10,253 bases of DNA from an uncultured Prevotella sp. (GTDB lineage: Bacteria; Bacteroidota; Bacteroidia; Bacteroidales; Bacteroidaceae), in contig CAJPPF010000077.1 in NCBI GenBank assembly GCA_905372445.1, positions 1 to 10,253 on the forward strand, read 5' to 3'. Position numbers and translations under genes: made by a program. Positions 8,901-10,253 of the stretch are shown piece by piece; within the stretch, counting starts at the first letter, position 1, and the number at the start of each line of letters is the position of its first letter. Under the pieces are notes generated by a model, which was not told the origin of the DNA, made no database searches, and saw only the letters and a list, made by a program, of their open reading frames with translations.

Positions 8901-9737
8901 AGCTGTGATTTCTGTCTCACGCTCAAGAATGATTTCATTACGTTCAATAGTTACTACCTCTCCCGTATCCTCATCCACGAAGTCCTCGCTTGAACGTTTC
9001 AGTACATGACCTGCAAGTGTACGACCTATGGCATCCTTAAGATTCCTCTTGTTTACCTTTACTTCCTCTGCAAGGTCAAATATCTTCAAGATATCTTTAT
9101 CGCTCTCGAAGCCCATTGCACGGAGAAGGGTTGTTACCGGTAACTTCTTCTTACGGTCTATATACGCGTACATTACATTATTAATGTCGGTATTGAACTC
9201 GATCCATGACCCTTTGAAAGGTATGATACGAGCACTATACAGCGGTGTGCCGTTAGCATGAACGCCCTGGCTGAAGAAAACGCCAGGCGAACGATGCAGC
9301 TGAGACACAACAACGCGCTCAGCACCATTAATGACGAATGTGCCGTTAGATGTCATGTAAGGTATTGTACCGAGGAAGACATCCTGAATTACTGTTGGGA
9401 AATCCTCATGATCAGGATCTGAACATGAAAGTTTCATCTTAGCCTTGAGAGGTACGCTATATGTCAGACCACACTCAAGACACTCCTCAATAGTGTAACG
9501 TGGTGGGTCGATATAGTAATCCAAGAACTCAAGAACGAAACTGTTACGTGTATCGGTGATAGGGAAATTCTCTGCGAACACCTTATATAGACCGTCGTTC
9601 CTACGTTCTTCAGGCGGAGTATCCAACTGGAGGAAGTCCTTAAATGACTTCAGCTGTACATCAAGGAAATCCGGAAACGGATATGGATTGTGTACGCTGG
9701 CAAAATTTACTCTGTTATCAATAACTTTTGATGCCAT
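5925..9737 (-). CDS. rpoB: DNA-directed RNA polymerase subunit beta
   Basis: RpoB is the second-largest subunit of RNA polymerase and with beta' forms the catalytic cleft. The frame is complete at 1270 aa, the length I expect for Bacteroidota and shorter than the 1342 aa of E. coli. It starts [15 protein letters not shown] at an ATG and ends GLGLSVKMD. Visible landmarks: [20 protein letters not shown] in the N-terminal half; the rifampicin pocket [20 protein letters not shown] with Q474, D477, H487, R490 and S492 (E. coli Q513, D516, H526, R529, S531), all wild type, then [26 protein letters not shown] with E780 and D781 (E. coli E813, D814); and [12 protein letters not shown] with K1049 and K1057, the active-centre lysines (E. 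coli K1065, K1073). The rifampicin pocket predicts a drug-sensitive enzyme, an inference from target residues only. The gene is 24 nt from rpoC and surely co-transcribed with it. No frameshift or truncation is seen. Confidence 0.99.
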   Translation of the reverse strand: MASKVIDNRVNFASVHNPYPFPDFLDVQLKSFKDFLQLDTPPEERRNDGLYKVFAENFPITDTRNSFVLEFLDYYIDPPRYTIEECLECGLTYSVPLKAKMKLSCSDPDHEDFPTVIQDVFLGTIPYMTSNGTFVINGAERVVVSQLHRSPGVFFSQGVHANGTPLYSARIIPFKGSWIEFNTDINNVMYAYIDRKKKLPVTTLLRAMGFESDKDILKIFDLAEEVKVNKRNLKDAIGRTLAGHVLKRSSEDFVDEDTGEVVTIERNEIILERETEITADNVNDILDSGAGVILLHKDEDTASKYAIIFNTLSKDPSNSEKEAVEYIYRQLRNADPADEASAREVFTNLFFSDKRYDLGEVGRYRINKKLHLETDMATRVLTRDDIIEIIKYLINLVNSKASVDDIDHLSNRRVRTVGEQLANQFSIGLARMSRTIRERMNVRDNEVFTPTDLINAKTISSVINSFFGTNPLSQFMDQTNPLAEVTHKRRLSALGPGGLSRERAGFEVRDVHYTHYGRLCPIESPEGPNIGLISSLCVYAKINDLGFIETPYRKVENSTVDMKNDDVLYVTAEEEEKVIIGQGNAPLREDGSFIRKVVKCRQDADYPVVPPTQVSLMDVAPQQIASVSAALIPFLEHDDGHRALMGCNMMRQAVPLLHNDAPIVGTGLEKQVCEDSRTMITAEGDGVIDYIDATTIRILYDRTEEEEFVSFEPALKEYRIPKFRRTNQNMVIDLRPICNKGQRVKKGDILTEGYATENGELALGRNLLVAYMPWKGYNYEDAIVLSERVIREDVLTSVHVDEYSLDVRETKRGVEEFTADIPNVSEEATKDLDENGIIRVGARVEPGDIMIGKISPKGESDPSPEEKLLRAIFGDKAGDVKDSSLKANPSLSGVVIDKKLFSRAVKTRESKKQDKILLAKLEEEYEAKNNDLKDILVDKLMILTENKVCQGIKDYSGAEIINKGSQFTIPALKNLEYDGIQSNAWTDDEHANKLIQKLIMNYIRKYKLLDAELKRRKFAITIGSDLPSGILQMAKVYIAKKRKIGVGDKLAGRHGNKGIVSKIVREEDMPFMEDGRPVDLVLNPLGVPSRMNLGQIFEAVLGAAGKKLGVKFATPIFDGAHIDDLNEWTDKAGLPRYCSTHLYDGETGERFDQPATVGITYFLKLGHMVEDKMHARSIGPYSLITQQPLGGKAQFGGQRFGEMEVWALEAFGASHVLQEILTVKSDDTVGRSKTYEAIVKGDAMPTPGIPESLNVLLHELRGLGLSVKMD

Positions 9738-9821
9738 TTGTTATCGTTTAAATTTATTTTCCTTGGGTTACCCAGGTCTCTTCTATCAGACTCAAGAGTA
9801 CCCGGAGATGTCGAAAGACAC
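9738..9821 (-). promoter_or_regulatory. Structured leader of rpoB
   Basis: This stretch lies between the attenuator and the rpoB ATG. It contains the near-palindrome TGGGT-T-ACCCA (9764-9774), 26 nt before the start codon, and a CTCTT/AAGAG stem (9798-9794 with 9782-9778, 11-nt loop). On the minus strand a second GGGT (9803-9800) could pair with the same ACCC (9768-9765) that closes the near-palindrome, so two folds compete. The 25 nt before ATG are AT-rich with no Shine-Dalgarno sequence, as is normal for Bacteroidota. No TAnnTTTG promoter core was found in it. The stems are short and any regulatory role is speculative. Confidence 0.3.
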
Positions 9822-9859
9822 AAAAAGGTTAGGATTTACCTACCTGGCAAATCCTAACC
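9822..9859 (-). terminator. Intrinsic terminator/attenuator between rplL and rpoB
   Basis: Read leftward, GGTTAGGATTTGCC (9859-9846), loop AGGTA, and GGTAAATCCTAACC (9840-9827) form a 14-bp stem broken only by one G-U wobble, followed directly by TTTTT (9826-9822). This is the form of a rho-independent terminator. It lies 23 nt after the rplL stop and 84 nt before the rpoB start, and no clear Bacteroidota promoter is seen between it and rpoB. It is therefore more likely a partial terminator (attenuator) than an operon end. A partial terminator at the same junction is known in Escherichia coli; the role here is inferred by analogy. Confidence 0.85.
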
Positions 9860-9882
9860 AATATTTAAGAGAAAGTGTTTTA

Positions 9883-10253
9883 TTACTTGAGCTCTACAAC
9901 AGCACCTGCTGCCTCGATAGTCTTCTTGAGGTTCTCTGCCTCATCCTTGCTCAGACCTTCCTTGATAGTAGCAGGTGTACCGTCAACAAGATCCTTTGCT
10001 TCCTTCAGACCAAGACCGCAAGCTTCCTTAACTGCCTTTACAACCTGGAGCTTAGCAGCACCTGCCTCCTTGAGGACAACATCAAATGTTGACTTCTCCT
10101 CAGCAGCAGCCTCACCAGCTGCAGCAGGACCAGCAGCTACAGCAACAGCTGCAGCAGCAGGCTCGATTCCGTACTCGTCCTTGAGGACTGCCTTCAACTC
10201 TGTAACTTCCTTAACTGTCAAGTTTACCAACTCTTCAGCAATAGCTTTAATAT
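9883..10253 (-). CDS. rplL: 50S ribosomal protein L7/L12, start cut off by right window edge
   Basis: L7/L12 forms the flexible multimeric stalk of the large ribosomal subunit and recruits and stimulates the translational GTPases. The frame is open to the window edge: upstream of the internal TTG at 10230 it reads I-K-A-I-A-E-E and continues into [13 protein letters not shown], the usual L7/L12 start, so the TTG is a leucine codon and the real ATG lies a few codons beyond 10253. About 122 residues are visible, close to the normal full length of roughly 125. In order they are an N-terminal dimerisation helix pair, an Ala/Gly/Pro-rich hinge ([20 protein letters not shown]), and the globular C-terminal domain with [15 protein letters not shown] and [13 protein letters not shown], ending VVELK. 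It is the last ribosomal protein gene before rpoB and is followed after 23 nt by an intrinsic terminator. Only the exact start is uncertain. Confidence 0.97.
   Translation of the reverse strand, partial: IKAIAEELVNLTVKEVTELKAVLKDEYGIEPAAAAVAVAAGPAAAGEAAAEEKSTFDVVLKEAGAAKLQVVKAVKEACGLGLKEAKDLVDGTPATIKEGLSKDEAENLKKTIEAAGAVVELK

Noticed and set aside
9556..10092. Plus-strand 178-codon frame crossing rpoB 5' end, spacer and rplL
   Set aside because: It is antisense to two certain genes and to the terminator between them, with no motif of its own.

Overview
The window is a segment of a Bacteroidota chromosome, most likely Bacteroidales and probably Prevotellaceae. The evidence is the Bacteroidota-type RpoB (1270 aa) and RpoC (1437 aa), the DUF3467 gene directly after rpoC, the lack of Shine-Dalgarno sequences before the starts, and matches to the Bacteroidota promoter pattern TTG-N19-TAnnTTTG in the non-coding part. 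The family placement rests on remembered protein similarity, not on a search.

All genes run leftward on the minus strand. From right to left they are: the 3' part of rplL (ribosomal protein L7/L12, start cut by the right edge); a 145-nt gap holding a strong intrinsic terminator or attenuator and a structured rpoB leader; rpoB; a 24-nt gap; rpoC; a 168-nt gap with a second intrinsic terminator; and a small DUF3467 gene. A third terminator follows DUF3467. The arrangement is the conserved L7/L12-beta-beta' transcription unit. The hairpin between rplL and rpoB would lower polymerase subunit output relative to the more abundant L7/L12, and the one after rpoC would partly separate DUF3467 from the polymerase genes.

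Positions 1-1103 contain no convincing protein gene but are rich in structure. From right to left they hold: the DUF3467 terminator (935-981); a leftward promoter-like sequence butted against it (898-928); a 129-bp inverted repeat built from two 38-nt copies of a palindromic element, with a third solo core nearby (735-863 and 687-704); a weak leftward terminator candidate with eight T's (539-561) inside a larger stem-loop; a degenerate four-unit tandem repeat with an exact 22-nt period (333-420); AT-rich competing hairpins (179-232); and a leftward TACCTTTG promoter core (129-136) followed by an AT-rich leader running off the left edge. From remembered gene order in Bacteroides, the gene beyond that edge is probably rpsL, the first gene of the str operon.

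No unusual multi-gene system (defence, mobile element, CRISPR) is present. The interesting material is the non-coding region between the polymerase genes and the next operon, and the terminators between the genes.
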